This document shows positions 6,923-14,973 of a DNA stretch of 64,000 nucleotides, one piece after another (within the stretch, counting starts at the first letter, position 1; every line of letters begins with the position of its first letter). Under the pieces are notes generated by a model, which was not told where the DNA came from, did no database searches, and saw only the letters and a list, made by a program, of their open reading frames with translations. Origin of the DNA: Streptomyces profundus (lineage in GTDB: Bacteria > Actinomycetota > Actinomycetes > Streptomycetales > Streptomycetaceae); NCBI RefSeq assembly GCF_020740535.1, contig NZ_CP082362.1:7313501-7377500 (forward strand). The letters are read 5' to 3'. A program made the position numbers and the translations under genes.

Positions 6923-9235
6923 TCAGGGGGCCTCGCTCACGATGTGCCACAGGTTGTCGGCCGAGCCGTCGTCCGGAGTCTGGACGACATAGGCGCCGGC
7001 CTCGGTCGAACCGCCGAGGACGCCCAGCAGCTTGCCGCTGTGGGCGTTGCGGATCCGGTGCGTGCCGTCGCCCTCGTCCAGGACGGTCCAGCGGTGGTCG
7101 GCGGTGCCGGTGTCCGACCACTGGAGCACCGGCGCGTCGTCGGCGGTCGACATGTCCTGCACGCCAAGGACCTTGCCGCTGTGCACGTTGCGGAAGGTGG
7201 TCTCGCCGCCGCGCTGGAGCGGCTCCCAGCGGTGGTCGGCGGTGCCGGTGTCGTGCCACTGGAGGGCCCGCCCCCCGTCCGCCGTCGACATGTTCTCGAT
7301 GCCGAGGACCAGGCCGCTGGCCGCGTTCACCAGCCGGACGGCCGGATTCCCGCCGCCGCGGCCATCGGTGCGCCAGTAGACGGTGTAGTTGTGGCCGTGG
7401 GCGTCGTGGAAGGGGCCCAGGGTGACGGGTGAGCCGTCCGCCGTGGCGGCGAAGGTGAGCGTCTCCTCGTCGGTCCTGGTGACCGAGGGGACGTCCAGGG
7501 CCGGCAGCGAGTCCGGCGTTCTGTCGCCGTAGTCGCCGCAGAGCACCACGGGGCCGTAGGCGACGGCGGCCACGTTCGGGTCGTCCTGGGCCGGCCACAG
7601 GGTGGTCCCCATGGGGAGCCGCACGGTGACCGTGTCACCCGTCGACCAGGCGCGGGTGACGGTGGCGTAGCTGCCCGGTGTGGTGGCGACGTCCTGCGCC
7701 GCACCGTTGACGCTGATGGTGGCATCCGTCGTCCAACCGGGAACGCGCACCCGGAGCGACCACTCCCCGCCGCCGGTGATCTCCAGCGTGGTGGTGTCGC
7801 CGACCGGGAAGGACGTGCGCTGGGTGACGGTGACGCCGCGTTCGGACCAGTCGAGGACCGACGGCACGAACAGGTTGACGGTCAGGGCGTCTTCGGTGTG
7901 GAAGTACACCGAGTCCATCAGCCGGGTGTGCGTCTCGACGCCGGTGCCCTGGCAGCACCAGAAGCTGTCGTAGTCGGTGCTCCAGGTGCCGCCGCCCCAG
8001 GCCGGGCCGACACCGCGCCGGCCCCCGGGGTTGAGCGGGGTGAAGTAGGTGATGTGACCGTGGGCGCTGGCCGGGTCCTGCTGGCCGATCATGTGGTTGA
8101 GCCACGCGCGCTCGTAGAAGTCGAACAGGTCCGCCCGCTCCGGGGCCAGCGCGAACAGGTCCCTGGTCAGCTTGAGCATGTTGAAGGTGTTGCAGCTCTC
8201 GCAGGTGTCCTCGTGGAGGTGGGAGGCGATGGCGTGCGGCGGTCGGAAGTGCTCGGCCTGGCTGTTGCCGCCGATCGCGTAGGTGTGCGCGCCCACGGTG
8301 AAGTCCCAGGCGTGGGTGGCGATGTCGAGATAGCGGGTGTCCCCGGTGGCCCGGTACTCCTTGACGGCGCCGATCCACTTGGGCACCTGGGTGTTGGCGT
8401 GCAGCCCGCTCAACCGGTCCTGTCCCGCGGCCAGCGGGTCGAAGACGGCGGCGTGGTCGAAGCGTTGGGCGACGGTCAGCCAGCGGCCGTCCCCCGTCTC
8501 CTGGTGCAGGTCGGCCAGCACGTCGTTCATCCCGCCGAACTCGGTGGCCAGCATGGCCTGTCGCTGCTGCTCGGAGAGCCGGCCCGTGCGGAGGTCCACC
8601 CACCCGGCGAGGGCCAGGGCCACCTCCCGAGCCTCGGCGCCGCCGAGCAGGCGCCACACGTCCAGCAGACCGGCCAGGGTCTTGTGGACGGTGTAGTACG
8701 GCACGTTGCCATTGGCGAGCGAACGGTCCTCCAACGCGTCGAACTCGGACTCCGGATAGCCGCTCAGATACCCCTCGTGGTAGCCGACGCTCCCGTTGTT
8801 GGCCTGGCACGCGGCGAGCCCGGCCACCATCGTCTCGGCGCGCTGCCGGAAGACGTCGTCGCCCGTCACGGCGTGCGCCCAGGACCACGCGCTGAGGAAG
8901 TGGCCCTGGCTGTGGGTGCGGAACGGGAAGTCGGGCGCCTCCCAGCCTCCGGTGGGGGAGGCGCCGCCGGTGGACAGGCCGTGGTTGGCGCGGAAGTTGT
9001 ACAGGAGCCGCTGGACGTCGACGAACCGCAGATACGCCGCGGTGCGGTTCTGGTTGTCCAGCCATCGGCTCTCGGTCAGCCGCACCCGGCCGGGGTGGAA
9101 CGCCGAGGCCGCGGCTTCGACGACGGCGGTCGCCCCCGGGGGCGCGGCGCGGGCCGCCGAGCTCCCGACGACCGGTCCTGCGGCGGCGACGGCGGCGGCC
9201 TGCAACAGCCGTCGCCGACTCGGGGAGAAGGACAT
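6923..9235 (-). CDS. Secreted GH127-type glycosidase (beta-L-arabinofuranosidase family) with C-terminal ricin-B repeats
   Basis: A 770-residue exported enzyme. A Tat-like signal peptide (SRRRLLQAAAVAAAG...AARA) occupies residues 1-31. The catalytic region (~45-600) has the GH127/DUF1680 features HSQGHFLSAW and the cysteine set: Glu346 and Cys348 (in CESC), and Cys427-Cys428 (in FWCCQGTG). These match in order and spacing the zinc-cysteine centre of characterised beta-L-arabinofuranosidases, in which a Cys is the nucleophile. Residues ~640-770 hold three ricin-B-type repeats (LGIENMSTADGG, LGVQDMSTADDA, LGVLGGSTEAGA), probably a carbohydrate-binding module. The ATG at 9235 opens the signal peptide; a TTG start at 9346 would add a repetitive Arg-Ala-Glu leader and is less likely. 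It is probably exported to act on arabinose-containing plant glycans or glycoproteins. Confidence 0.85.
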   Translation of the reverse strand: MSFSPSRRRLLQAAAVAAAGPVVGSSAARAAPPGATAVVEAAASAFHPGRVRLTESRWLDNQNRTAAYLRFVDVQRLLYNFRANHGLSTGGASPTGGWEAPDFPFRTHSQGHFLSAWSWAHAVTGDDVFRQRAETMVAGLAACQANNGSVGYHEGYLSGYPESEFDALEDRSLANGNVPYYTVHKTLAGLLDVWRLLGGAEAREVALALAGWVDLRTGRLSEQQRQAMLATEFGGMNDVLADLHQETGDGRWLTVAQRFDHAAVFDPLAAGQDRLSGLHANTQVPKWIGAVKEYRATGDTRYLDIATHAWDFTVGAHTYAIGGNSQAEHFRPPHAIASHLHEDTCESCNTFNMLKLTRDLFALAPERADLFDFYERAWLNHMIGQQDPASAHGHITYFTPLNPGGRRGVGPAWGGGTWSTDYDSFWCCQGTGVETHTRLMDSVYFHTEDALTVNLFVPSVLDWSERGVTVTQRTSFPVGDTTTLEITGGGEWSLRVRVPGWTTDATISVNGAAQDVATTPGSYATVTRAWSTGDTVTVRLPMGTTLWPAQDDPNVAAVAYGPVVLCGDYGDRTPDSLPALDVPSVTRTDEETLTFAATADGSPVTLGPFHDAHGHNYTVYWRTDGRGGGNPAVRLVNAASGLVLGIENMSTADGGRALQWHDTGTADHRWEPLQRGGETTFRNVHSGKVLGVQDMSTADDAPVLQWSDTGTADHRWTVLDEGDGTHRIRNAHSGKLLGVLGGSTEAGAYVVQTPDDGSADNLWHIVSEAP

Positions 9236-9248
9236 CTCTGCACTCTTT

Positions 9249-9308
9249 TCGGCTCGGATTTCAGCGCGGGTTTCAGCTCGGATCTCGGCTCGGAATTCGG
9301 CTCGGAGG
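9249..9308. repeat. Five tandem 12-bp repeats upstream of the GH127 gene
   Basis: Five consecutive units of 12 bases resembling tcggctcggatt run from 9249 to 9308, just ahead of the glycosidase start on its coding strand. Units differ at a few bases. Twelve is a multiple of three, so the frame upstream of the ATG stays open and would encode an Arg-Ala-Glu-x repeat if translation began at the TTG at 9346. Most likely it is part of the 5' leader. Confidence 0.8.
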
Positions 9309-9326
9309 GTGGGGAGTCTCTTCTGT

Positions 9327-9344
9327 GGTTCGATATGTCGAACC
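9327..9344. promoter_or_regulatory. Inverted repeat GGTTCGA-N4-TCGAACC, candidate operator of the GH127 gene
   Basis: Two perfect 7-base arms separated by four bases lie about 90 bp upstream of the glycosidase ATG. A weaker related sequence (gttcgttatatcga) follows at 9347-9360. Symmetry and location fit a repressor site for carbohydrate control. Which regulator binds is unknown. Confidence 0.5.
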
Positions 9345-9360
9345 AAGTTCGTTATATCGA

Positions 9361-9782
9361 CTGCAAATTAGCGCCGCCGTAACGGGCCGTCAATGGGTGC
9401 GTCCGGGCCGTCGAAGTCGGGCGGCCTTGCGAGTGCTATGTCCGCGAACGGTGGCGATGTGGATCACCGATAAAGTGATCTTGGGCCGGGCCCGTGCCAG
9501 GTGGGTCGCCCATTCCTCTTGCGCGTGCGCGGAATTCCGGTGCGACCGCGCCACCGCCTCCATGGTGATGGAGATTCCAGGGCGGTGCGTGAAGGTCTTT
9601 GGCGTGCGGTCGTCGAAGTCCTCCCCTTCGGCCGAGCCGCCTTCCGTTTCGACCACGGATAGCCAGACGTCGGAGACGGAGAGGAATCGCCGCACGGGAC
9701 ATTCGGGCGGCGGGCGATAGCCGCCGGAACGGCGGCGCCCGCTGGCCCAAGTGGCCGACGACGGGGTGTCTGACCCGGCTGG
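9361..9782. other. Gene-poor stretch without a convincing gene
   Basis: Between the glycosidase promoter area and the long hairpin I see no convincing gene. A leftward frame at 9390-9695 (101 codons, including a rare TTA) has weaker third-position GC than true neighbours and resembles nothing I recognise. A small inverted repeat GATCAC-N7-GTGATC lies at 9462-9480. The region may be a decayed gene or spacer. Confidence 0.4.
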
Positions 9783-9832
9783 GGCCTGTCTCCTGGGCCG
9801 TCGCGAGCCCGCGACGGCCTGGGAGACAGGCC
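9783..9832. repeat. Long hairpin: 23-bp stem, 4-base loop
   Basis: The arms 9783-9805 and 9810-9832 are complementary over 23 positions, 21 Watson-Crick and two G-U if transcribed, with loop AGCC. The arms begin GGCCTGTCTCC and end GGGAGACAGGCC. It could be a terminator, or a remnant of a mobile element end, because it directly precedes the MITE-like element. It is much longer than the other hairpins nearby. Confidence 0.8.
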
Positions 9833-9843
9833 CTGGTTTCCGT

Positions 9844-10072
9844 TAGGGTGCGTCGTTTGGATCTTCGTGGATAGCGAGCGGCTCCCCCAGCCTGGCGGCT
9901 GGGAGGTGCCCCCATGATGCGGTGCATCGCAAGGCGCCGGATCGCAGCTCGTACTTGGTCGTACTTGCGCGATTCGGTAACGCAGCGAGGTTCCCCCAGG
10001 CCCTTGAGGGCCTGGGAGGTGCCCCCATCCGCTGTCGTCGCGAGCCCGCGAAGATCCGAACGGCGTGCCCTA
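9844..10072. mobile_element. MITE-like non-coding element with 24-bp imperfect terminal inverted repeats
   Basis: The ends 9844-9867 (starting TAGGGTGCGTCG) and 10049-10072 (the reverse complement starting TAGGGCACGCCG) match at about 20 of 24 positions. TA lies at both outer edges, which would fit insertion at a TA dinucleotide as in IS630/Tc1-type elements (inference). There is no transposase frame inside. The interior holds two related hairpins followed by GGGAGGTGCCCCCAT: one at 9886-9903, and one at 9995-10016 with a perfect 9-bp stem and TTGA loop. It also holds a cgtacttg direct repeat. I recall similar hairpin-rich sequence dispersed between Streptomyces genes, but could not check this. 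Confidence 0.65.
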
Positions 10073-10747
10073 GTTGGGCCTGTCGGCTAGCCGGGCCCAG
10101 AAGTGTTTGACGATGTTGTCGAGATAGCGCGCTCCTGCTTCGCCAGCCGTCGGGCCGGCTCGGCTTAGCGTGGCCGCCGCGAGGTTCTGGTACTCCTGGT
10201 GCATGGTGCGCAGGGGGTCCTGCAACTCCCGCCGGTCCATGGCGATGAGCTTGGCGATGGGGCGGATATGCGCCTGCCAGCGGCTGGACACGGCCTCGGT
10301 GAGCAGGTGGGCGAGTTCGTCCTCAAGGCCGGTGACGGCGATGAGGTCGCTCGGCGGGAGGTTGAGGACCCTGCCGAGGTTCGCGGTCTGTGTCTTGTCG
10401 CCGGCCCATCGACCGGTCTCCTCCATGGAGCGGTAGTCGTCGAGTTTGAGGCCGACGAGGCGGGCGAGGTCCTCGGCGGCGATGCCGCGGGACAGGCGGT
10501 GTTCGAGCAGGGTCCGGGGGTGGCCCATGAGGTTGCTGGGAGCGCACCACAGGGCTGCTGCCAGGGCGATGAGTTCGTTGGCGGTGGGCCAGGCGGTGCC
10601 GCGTTCCCAGGCGGCGATGTGGTGGGGGGTTATGTGGGGTACGCCGTGGGAGGCGCGCATGCTGTACGCGATGTGGTCCGGAGTCTGTCCGAGCGCTTCG
10701 CGCAGCCTGCGGGCGGCACGTGCGTTGAAGGGGTGCGGTGGCTGCAC
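10070..10747 (-). CDS. XRE-family helix-turn-helix regulator
   Basis: A 225-residue probable DNA-binding protein. Residues ~8-75 resemble a Cro/C1-type HTH (ARRLREALGQTPDHIAYSM...ITPHHIAAWERGTAWPTANELIALAAAL), and a second similar segment around 80-125 (RGIAAEDLARLVGLKLDDYRSMEETGRW) may be another HTH. The C-terminal ~90 residues are not recognised. The start taken is GTG at 10747; no strong ribosome-binding site is visible, so a leaderless or different start is possible. The TAG stop (10070-10072) lies in the terminal repeat of the MITE-like element, so the original C-terminus may have been altered by insertion. The target genes are unknown. Confidence 0.75.
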   Translation of the reverse strand: MQPPHPFNARAARRLREALGQTPDHIAYSMRASHGVPHITPHHIAAWERGTAWPTANELIALAAALWCAPSNLMGHPRTLLEHRLSRGIAAEDLARLVGLKLDDYRSMEETGRWAGDKTQTANLGRVLNLPPSDLIAVTGLEDELAHLLTEAVSSRWQAHIRPIAKLIAMDRRELQDPLRTMHQEYQNLAAATLSRAGPTAGEAGARYLDNIVKHFWARLADRPN

Positions 10748-10889
10748 GCGCAGAGAGTAGGGGGCTTACCCGGCGCAACTCCATACCCGTTGTCGCGTGC
10801 GTCACCTTTGGCGAGTTATGTCGATGCTGATTCTTCATAAAGCGGCGGGGGGCGGGTGAGGTTGGCAACTACCTGACAACGCAAAGTAA

Positions 10890-10917
10890 TTGGCAATTCA
10901 GCCGGGCCGCGTATGAT
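10890..10917 (+). promoter_or_regulatory. Candidate sigma-70/HrdB-type promoter of the purine permease gene
   Basis: TTGGCA (10890-10895) and TATGAT (10912-10917) are separated by 16 bases and lie about 100 bases before the permease ATG. Both hexamers are close to consensus, unusual in DNA this GC-rich. The implied ~95-nt leader shows no recognisable purine-riboswitch core. Confidence 0.5.
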
Positions 10918-11017
10918 CCGCTCGCATGGTGCCCAGCCACTCGCGTAACGACCGTCACACGCGACGGATCACGCCGCACCAGTCTCGTTCACATTTGTAG
11001 GCCCAGGAGACTCAGTC

Positions 11018-12472
11018 ATGCACACCAGCCCGGCCCGGCCAAGCCGTCCTGTCCACGCTTCACGCACAGGAACAGGCGGTCCGCTGGACCGCTTCTTTCG
11101 CATTAGCGAACGAGGCTCCACCTATGCCCGGGAGATACGCGGTGGGTTCGCCACGTTCTTCACCATGGCCTATATTCTCGTGCTCAACCCGATCATCCTG
11201 GGGAGCGCCGAGGACAAGTTCGGCGAGCAACTGAGTATTCCTCAACTGGCGACCGCCACCGCCCTGGTGGCGGCGGTCATGACGTTGATCATGGGCGTGG
11301 GGGGCAACCTGCCACTCGCCCTGGCCGCTGGCCTCGGCATCAACGTGATCGTGGCCGTGCAGATCGCCCCGCTGATGAGCTGGGAAGACGCGATGGGCCT
11401 CATCGTGCTTGAGGGGCTGCTGATCTCCCTGCTGGTCATGACCGGTCTGCGCGAGGCCGTCATGCACGCCATTCCACAGCCGCTCAAACAGGCCATCAGC
11501 GTCGGCATCGGCCTGTTCATCGCCTTCATCGGCTTCGTGGACGCGGGCTTCGTCACCCGCATCCCCGACGTCGCGAACACCACCGTGCCCGTCCAACTGG
11601 GCACCGGCACCCTCACCGGCTGGCCCATAGCCATCTTCTGCCTCGGCCTGCTCCTGACGTTGGTCCTCCTCGCCCGCAAGATCAAGGGCGCCATCCTCAT
11701 CAGCATCGCCCTGATGACCCTCCTCGCCGTCGTCGTCAACGAGATCGCCGACATCGAGTCCTGGGGCCTGACCTCCCCCTCGCTGCCCGACGAGATCGTC
11801 GCCGCTCCCGACTTCGGCCTGCTGGGCCAGTTCGACCTCTTCGGCTCGTTCGGGCAGATCAGCGTCCTGACCGTCGTCCTGCTCGTCTTCACCCTGATCC
11901 TGTCCGACTTCTTCGACACCATGGGCACCGTCGTCGGCGTCACCTCGGAGGCCGGACTCCTCGACGAGCGCGGGCAGGTCCCCGGGCTCGGCCGCGTCCT
12001 GCTCATCGACGGTGCGGCGGCGGTCGCCGGCGGCGCGTCCTCGTCCTCGTCCGCCACCACCTACATCGAGTCCGCGGCCGGCGTCGGCGAAGGCGCCCGC
12101 ACCGGTTTCGCCAACCTCGTCACCGGCGGCATGTTCGCCGTCGCCCTCTTCCTCACCCCCCTGCTGACCATCGTGCCCCTCCAGGCCGCCTCCCCGGCCC
12201 TGGTCGCGGTCGGCTTCCTGATGATGACCCAGGTCAGGCACATCGACTGGGAGCGCTACGACCTCGCCATCCCGGCCTTTGTGACCATCGTCGTCATGCC
12301 CTTCACCTACTCCATCACCAACGGCATCGGCGCCGGCTTCGTCTCCTACGTGATCATCAAGGCGTGCCTGGGCAAGGCCCGCGAGGTCCACTGGCTGCTG
12401 TGGGGCACCGCCGCGCTCTTCCTCGTCTACTTCGCCATCGACCCCGTCGAGCAACTCCTCGGCGTCAAGTAG
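11018..12472 (+). CDS. NCS2-family purine permease (AzgA/adenine-guanine-hypoxanthine type)
   Basis: A 484-residue inner-membrane transporter that would import a purine base by proton symport. It has about 12-14 hydrophobic segments. Family features include the N-terminal RGGFATFFTMAYILVLNP, the GLGINVIVAV segment, SDFFDTMGTVVGV, and the ATTYIESAAGVGEGARTG block near residue 350, all typical of the AzgA branch rather than UraA. Five consecutive Ser (ASSSSSATTY) precede that block. The ATG at 11018 follows AGGAGA by 7 bases. The gene stands alone, divergent from the XRE gene and convergent with the methoxymalonyl cassette, so it is probably housekeeping DNA flanking the polyketide cluster. Confidence 0.9.
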   Translation: MHTSPARPSRPVHASRTGTGGPLDRFFRISERGSTYAREIRGGFATFFTMAYILVLNPIILGSAEDKFGEQLSIPQLATATALVAAVMTLIMGVGGNLPLALAAGLGINVIVAVQIAPLMSWEDAMGLIVLEGLLISLLVMTGLREAVMHAIPQPLKQAISVGIGLFIAFIGFVDAGFVTRIPDVANTTVPVQLGTGTLTGWPIAIFCLGLLLTLVLLARKIKGAILISIALMTLLAVVVNEIADIESWGLTSPSLPDEIVAAPDFGLLGQFDLFGSFGQISVLTVVLLVFTLILSDFFDTMGTVVGVTSEAGLLDERGQVPGLGRVLLIDGAAAVAGGASSSSSATTYIESAAGVGEGARTGFANLVTGGMFAVALFLTPLLTIVPLQAASPALVAVGFLMMTQVRHIDWERYDLAIPAFVTIVVMPFTYSITNGIGAGFVSYVIIKACLGKAREVHWLLWGTAALFLVYFAIDPVEQLLGVK

Positions 12473-12478
12473 GCCCCG

Positions 12479-12498
12479 GGGGTGGGGGGGGGCACCCC
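12479..12498. terminator. Possible terminator hairpin between convergent genes
   Basis: GGGGTG (12479-12484) can pair with CACCCC (12493-12498) around an 8-G loop, in the 39-bp gap between the permease stop and the convergent FkbH-like stop. The stem is short, so support is mainly positional. Confidence 0.35.
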
Positions 12499-12511
12499 GA
12501 CCGACGCGGCA

Positions 12512-13603
12512 CTAGCGCCGTGTTCCGTCGACGAGGTCGACCGCCGCCAGGGACATCGTGGTCGGTCCCGGCCGCGGGTCGGGGACCAGATGCAGACGCT
12601 CCACCCCCGCGGCGTCCCCTGACGCCACGTCCGGCCCGTCGTGACAGGCGCAGGGCCGGTCGTCGAAGCCGGCGAAACGGTAGGCGACCTCCATCATGCG
12701 GTTGCGGTCGGTGCGCCGGAAGTCGGCGGTCAGATGCACCCCGGCCGTGGCCGCCCGGTCGACGAGCCAGTTGAGGATGACCGAGCCGGCGCCGAAGGAG
12801 ACCACCCGGCACGAGGTCGCCAGCAGCCTGAGATGCCAGGCGGGGGCCGTCCGGCGCAGCAGGACCAGGCCCACCGCGCCATGCGGGCCGAACCGGTCGC
12901 CCATGGTGACGACCAGCACCTCGTGCTCGGGGTCGGCCGTCAACCGGCGGAGCTCGGCGTCGCCGTAGTGCACCCCCGTCGCGTTCATCTGGCTTGTGCG
13001 CAGGGTCAGTTCCTCGACGCGGCTCAGCTCGTCCTCGGTCGCGCCGTCGATCGCCATCCACAGGTCGAGCGACCGCAGGAAGTCCTCGTCCGCTCCCCGG
13101 TACCGCTCGCGCTCGGCGTCCCTGCGGAAGCCGGCCTGGTACATCGCGCGGCGCCGCTCCGAGTCCACCGTGATGGTGTCAGGGCTGAACTCGGGCAGGT
13201 TCAGGAGGTCCAGCACCTGCTCCGCGTCGTAACAGCGGACCTCCGGCAGGTGGTAGGACACCTCGGCGCGCTCGGCCGGTGTGTCGTCGACGAACGCCAT
13301 GGTGGCGTGGGCGAAGTTCAGCCGTTCGGCGATGGACCTGACCGAGTCGGACTTCGGTCCCCAGCCGATGTGGGGGAGAACGAGGTACTCGGCCACCCCC
13401 AGTCGCTCCAGCCGCTCCCACGCGAGGTCGTGGTCGTTCTTGCTGCACACCGCCTGGAGAACGCCGCGCCGGTCCAGCTCGGCGATCACCTTCCTGACAT
13501 CCTCCGTGACCCGGACGTCGTCGCCGTCCGAGAGGATGCCCCGCCACAGCGTGTTGTCGAGATCCCAGACAAGGCACTTCACCGTCTTCGGCCGCTCGGC
13601 CAT
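12512..13603 (-). CDS. FkbH-like HAD-family protein (glyceryl-ACP formation, methoxymalonyl-ACP pathway)
   Basis: A 363-residue cytoplasmic enzyme. FkbH proteins take a glycolytic three-carbon unit (1,3-bisphosphoglycerate), dephosphorylate it and load it as glyceryl onto a discrete ACP, the first step to methoxymalonyl-ACP. The HAD motif I DLDNTLW is at residues 14-20, with the SKN and GPKSDS motifs following. The C-terminal half is a GNAT-like acyltransferase fold (LTLRTSQMNATG, GDRFGPHGAVGLVLL). The ATG at 13603 follows GAGGAG. It is the last gene of the five-gene leftward cassette, 13 bases after the acyl-CoA dehydrogenase gene. The length fits the FkbH family. Confidence 0.93.
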   Translation of the reverse strand: MAERPKTVKCLVWDLDNTLWRGILSDGDDVRVTEDVRKVIAELDRRGVLQAVCSKNDHDLAWERLERLGVAEYLVLPHIGWGPKSDSVRSIAERLNFAHATMAFVDDTPAERAEVSYHLPEVRCYDAEQVLDLLNLPEFSPDTITVDSERRRAMYQAGFRRDAERERYRGADEDFLRSLDLWMAIDGATEDELSRVEELTLRTSQMNATGVHYGDAELRRLTADPEHEVLVVTMGDRFGPHGAVGLVLLRRTAPAWHLRLLATSCRVVSFGAGSVILNWLVDRAATAGVHLTADFRRTDRNRMMEVAYRFAGFDDRPCACHDGPDVASGDAAGVERLHLVPDPRPGPTTMSLAAVDLVDGTRR

Positions 13604-13616
13604 GGGCTCGTCTCCT

Positions 13617-14714
13617 CTACGAGTCCGACAGCACGTGCTCGGCCAGCATGACCTGGCACAGCTCGTTGCTGCCCTCGATGATTTCCATCAACTTGGCGTC
13701 CCGGTAGGCGCGGGCGACCAGGCCGCTGTTGTCCGCGCCGGCCGACGCCAGGACCTGGAGTGCCGAGGCGGCACCCCGTGCGGCCTGGGTGGCGCCGACA
13801 TGCTTGGCCAGGACCGTGGCGGTGACCGCGTCCGGGGCGTTCGCGTCCCAGAGGGCGCTCGCGTGCTCACAGGCCCGGGTGGCGATCTGCTCGGAGACCA
13901 GCAGCTCCGCGAGATGCCGGCCGACCAGCTGGTGTTCGCCGATGGGCCTGCCGAACTGGCGGCGGGAGCGGGCATGCGCGCCGGCCGCGGTCAGACAGCC
14001 CCGGAGAATGCCGACGCAGCCCCAGGCCACGGACATCCGGCCGTACGCCAGGACGAGGGTGACCAGCATCGGGAGCGGCATCCCCGCGCCGCCAAGCAGC
14101 CGGTGCGCCGGTGTCCTGACCTCGTCAAGCGAGACGGTGGAGTGTCCGGCGGCCCGGCAGCCCAGCGGGTCGGGAACCCGCTCGACGGCGACCCCCGGGG
14201 CGTCCCTGGGGATCACCACGGCAGCGCCGCCCTCCCCGTAGCGTCCGAAGACCACGAGCTCGTCGGCGTAGTGGGCCGCGGTGATCCACACCTTGGTGCC
14301 GTTCACCACCACCTCGTCGCCCTCGGTCCTGACGGTGGTGTCCATGGCGGCGACATCGCTGCCGGCCGCCGCCTCGCTGAAGCCGACGGCGGCGAGCCGG
14401 CCCTGGACCAACCCGCGCAGCAGCCCGGCCCGTTGTTCGGCGTCGCCGAGTCGCTGGATGGCCCAGGCGGCCATGCCCTGCGAGGTCATCACGCTCCGCA
14501 GCGAGCTGTCCAGGCCGCCGACGTGCGCGGTGAACTCGCCGCTCCGCGCGCTGCTCAGGCCGAGCCCCCCGTGCTCCGTGGCCACCTGGGCGCAGAGCAG
14601 GCCGCGCGCCGACATCTTCCGCAGCAGTTCGTGCGGGAGCAGTCCGAGGCGGTCCCAGTGGTCCGCCTGGTCACCGACCAGCGCGGTGACCTCGGCGGCG
14701 AGCTGGTCAGGCAC
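13617..14714 (-). CDS. Acyl-CoA dehydrogenase-like flavoenzyme (FkbI type, methoxymalonyl-ACP pathway)
   Basis: A 365-residue FAD-dependent dehydrogenase expected to oxidise an ACP-bound hydroxyacyl intermediate on the way to hydroxymalonyl-ACP. Family features: AAVGFSEAAAGSDVAAMDT, the flavin-contacting NGTKVWITAAHYAD, the SRRQFGRPIGEHQLV block, and a C-terminal IIEGSNELCQ where the catalytic-base region of many members reads YEGT. The GTG start at 14714 overlaps the end of the ACP gene by 8 bases, so translation is likely coupled. In methoxymalonyl cassettes this protein always sits beside the ACP and hydroxyacyl dehydrogenase, as here. Confidence 0.92.
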   Translation of the reverse strand: MPDQLAAEVTALVGDQADHWDRLGLLPHELLRKMSARGLLCAQVATEHGGLGLSSARSGEFTAHVGGLDSSLRSVMTSQGMAAWAIQRLGDAEQRAGLLRGLVQGRLAAVGFSEAAAGSDVAAMDTTVRTEGDEVVVNGTKVWITAAHYADELVVFGRYGEGGAAVVIPRDAPGVAVERVPDPLGCRAAGHSTVSLDEVRTPAHRLLGGAGMPLPMLVTLVLAYGRMSVAWGCVGILRGCLTAAGAHARSRRQFGRPIGEHQLVGRHLAELLVSEQIATRACEHASALWDANAPDAVTATVLAKHVGATQAARGAASALQVLASAGADNSGLVARAYRDAKLMEIIEGSNELCQVMLAEHVLSDS

Positions 14715-14973
14715 CGGCGCTCCCGTCCAGCCGCCGCACGAGTCGGACCATCGAGGCGACGGTGCGGAAGTTGTCCAGGCGCATGTCGGCGCCGCCGATG
14801 GCGATACCGAAGGTCTTCTCCAGATGGACCACCAGTTCCATGGCGAACAGCGAGGAGAGCCCTCCGGTGGCGAAGAGGTCGGTTTCCGGGTCCCAGCTCG
14901 TCCTGGTCTTCGCCTCGACGAAGGCCAGGATGGCCGCCTGGACGTCCGTGGGCCGGTCGGTGGGGACGGTCAT
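14707..14973 (-). CDS. Discrete acyl carrier protein (FkbJ type) for methoxymalonyl extender
   Basis: An 88-residue stand-alone ACP that carries the glyceryl, then hydroxymalonyl and methoxymalonyl, groups before delivery to a PKS acyltransferase. The phosphopantetheine site lies in FATGGLSSLFAMELV, where the usual D-S-L is S-S-L, as expected for this ACP branch. A second helix carries FGIAIGGADM. The ATG at 14973 overlaps the TGA of the 3-hydroxyacyl-CoA dehydrogenase gene by 4 bases, and its end overlaps the acyl-CoA dehydrogenase gene by 8, so the middle of the cassette is translationally coupled. Confidence 0.92.
   Translation of the reverse strand: MTVPTDRPTDVQAAILAFVEAKTRTSWDPETDLFATGGLSSLFAMELVVHLEKTFGIAIGGADMRLDNFRTVASMVRLVRRLDGSAGA

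Noticed and set aside
9390..9695. Small leftward 101-codon frame
   Set aside because: Third-position GC is weaker than in true neighbours, it contains a rare TTA and a good ribosome-binding site is lacking. No family recognised; mentioned only as part of the gene-poor stretch.
10918..11017. Purine riboswitch in the permease leader
   Set aside because: The ~100-nt leader lacks the three-stem layout and conserved core of purine aptamers.
11060..12454. Leftward frame opposite the purine permease
   Set aside because: Acidic low-complexity translation; the sense strand has clear membrane segments and NCS2 motifs.
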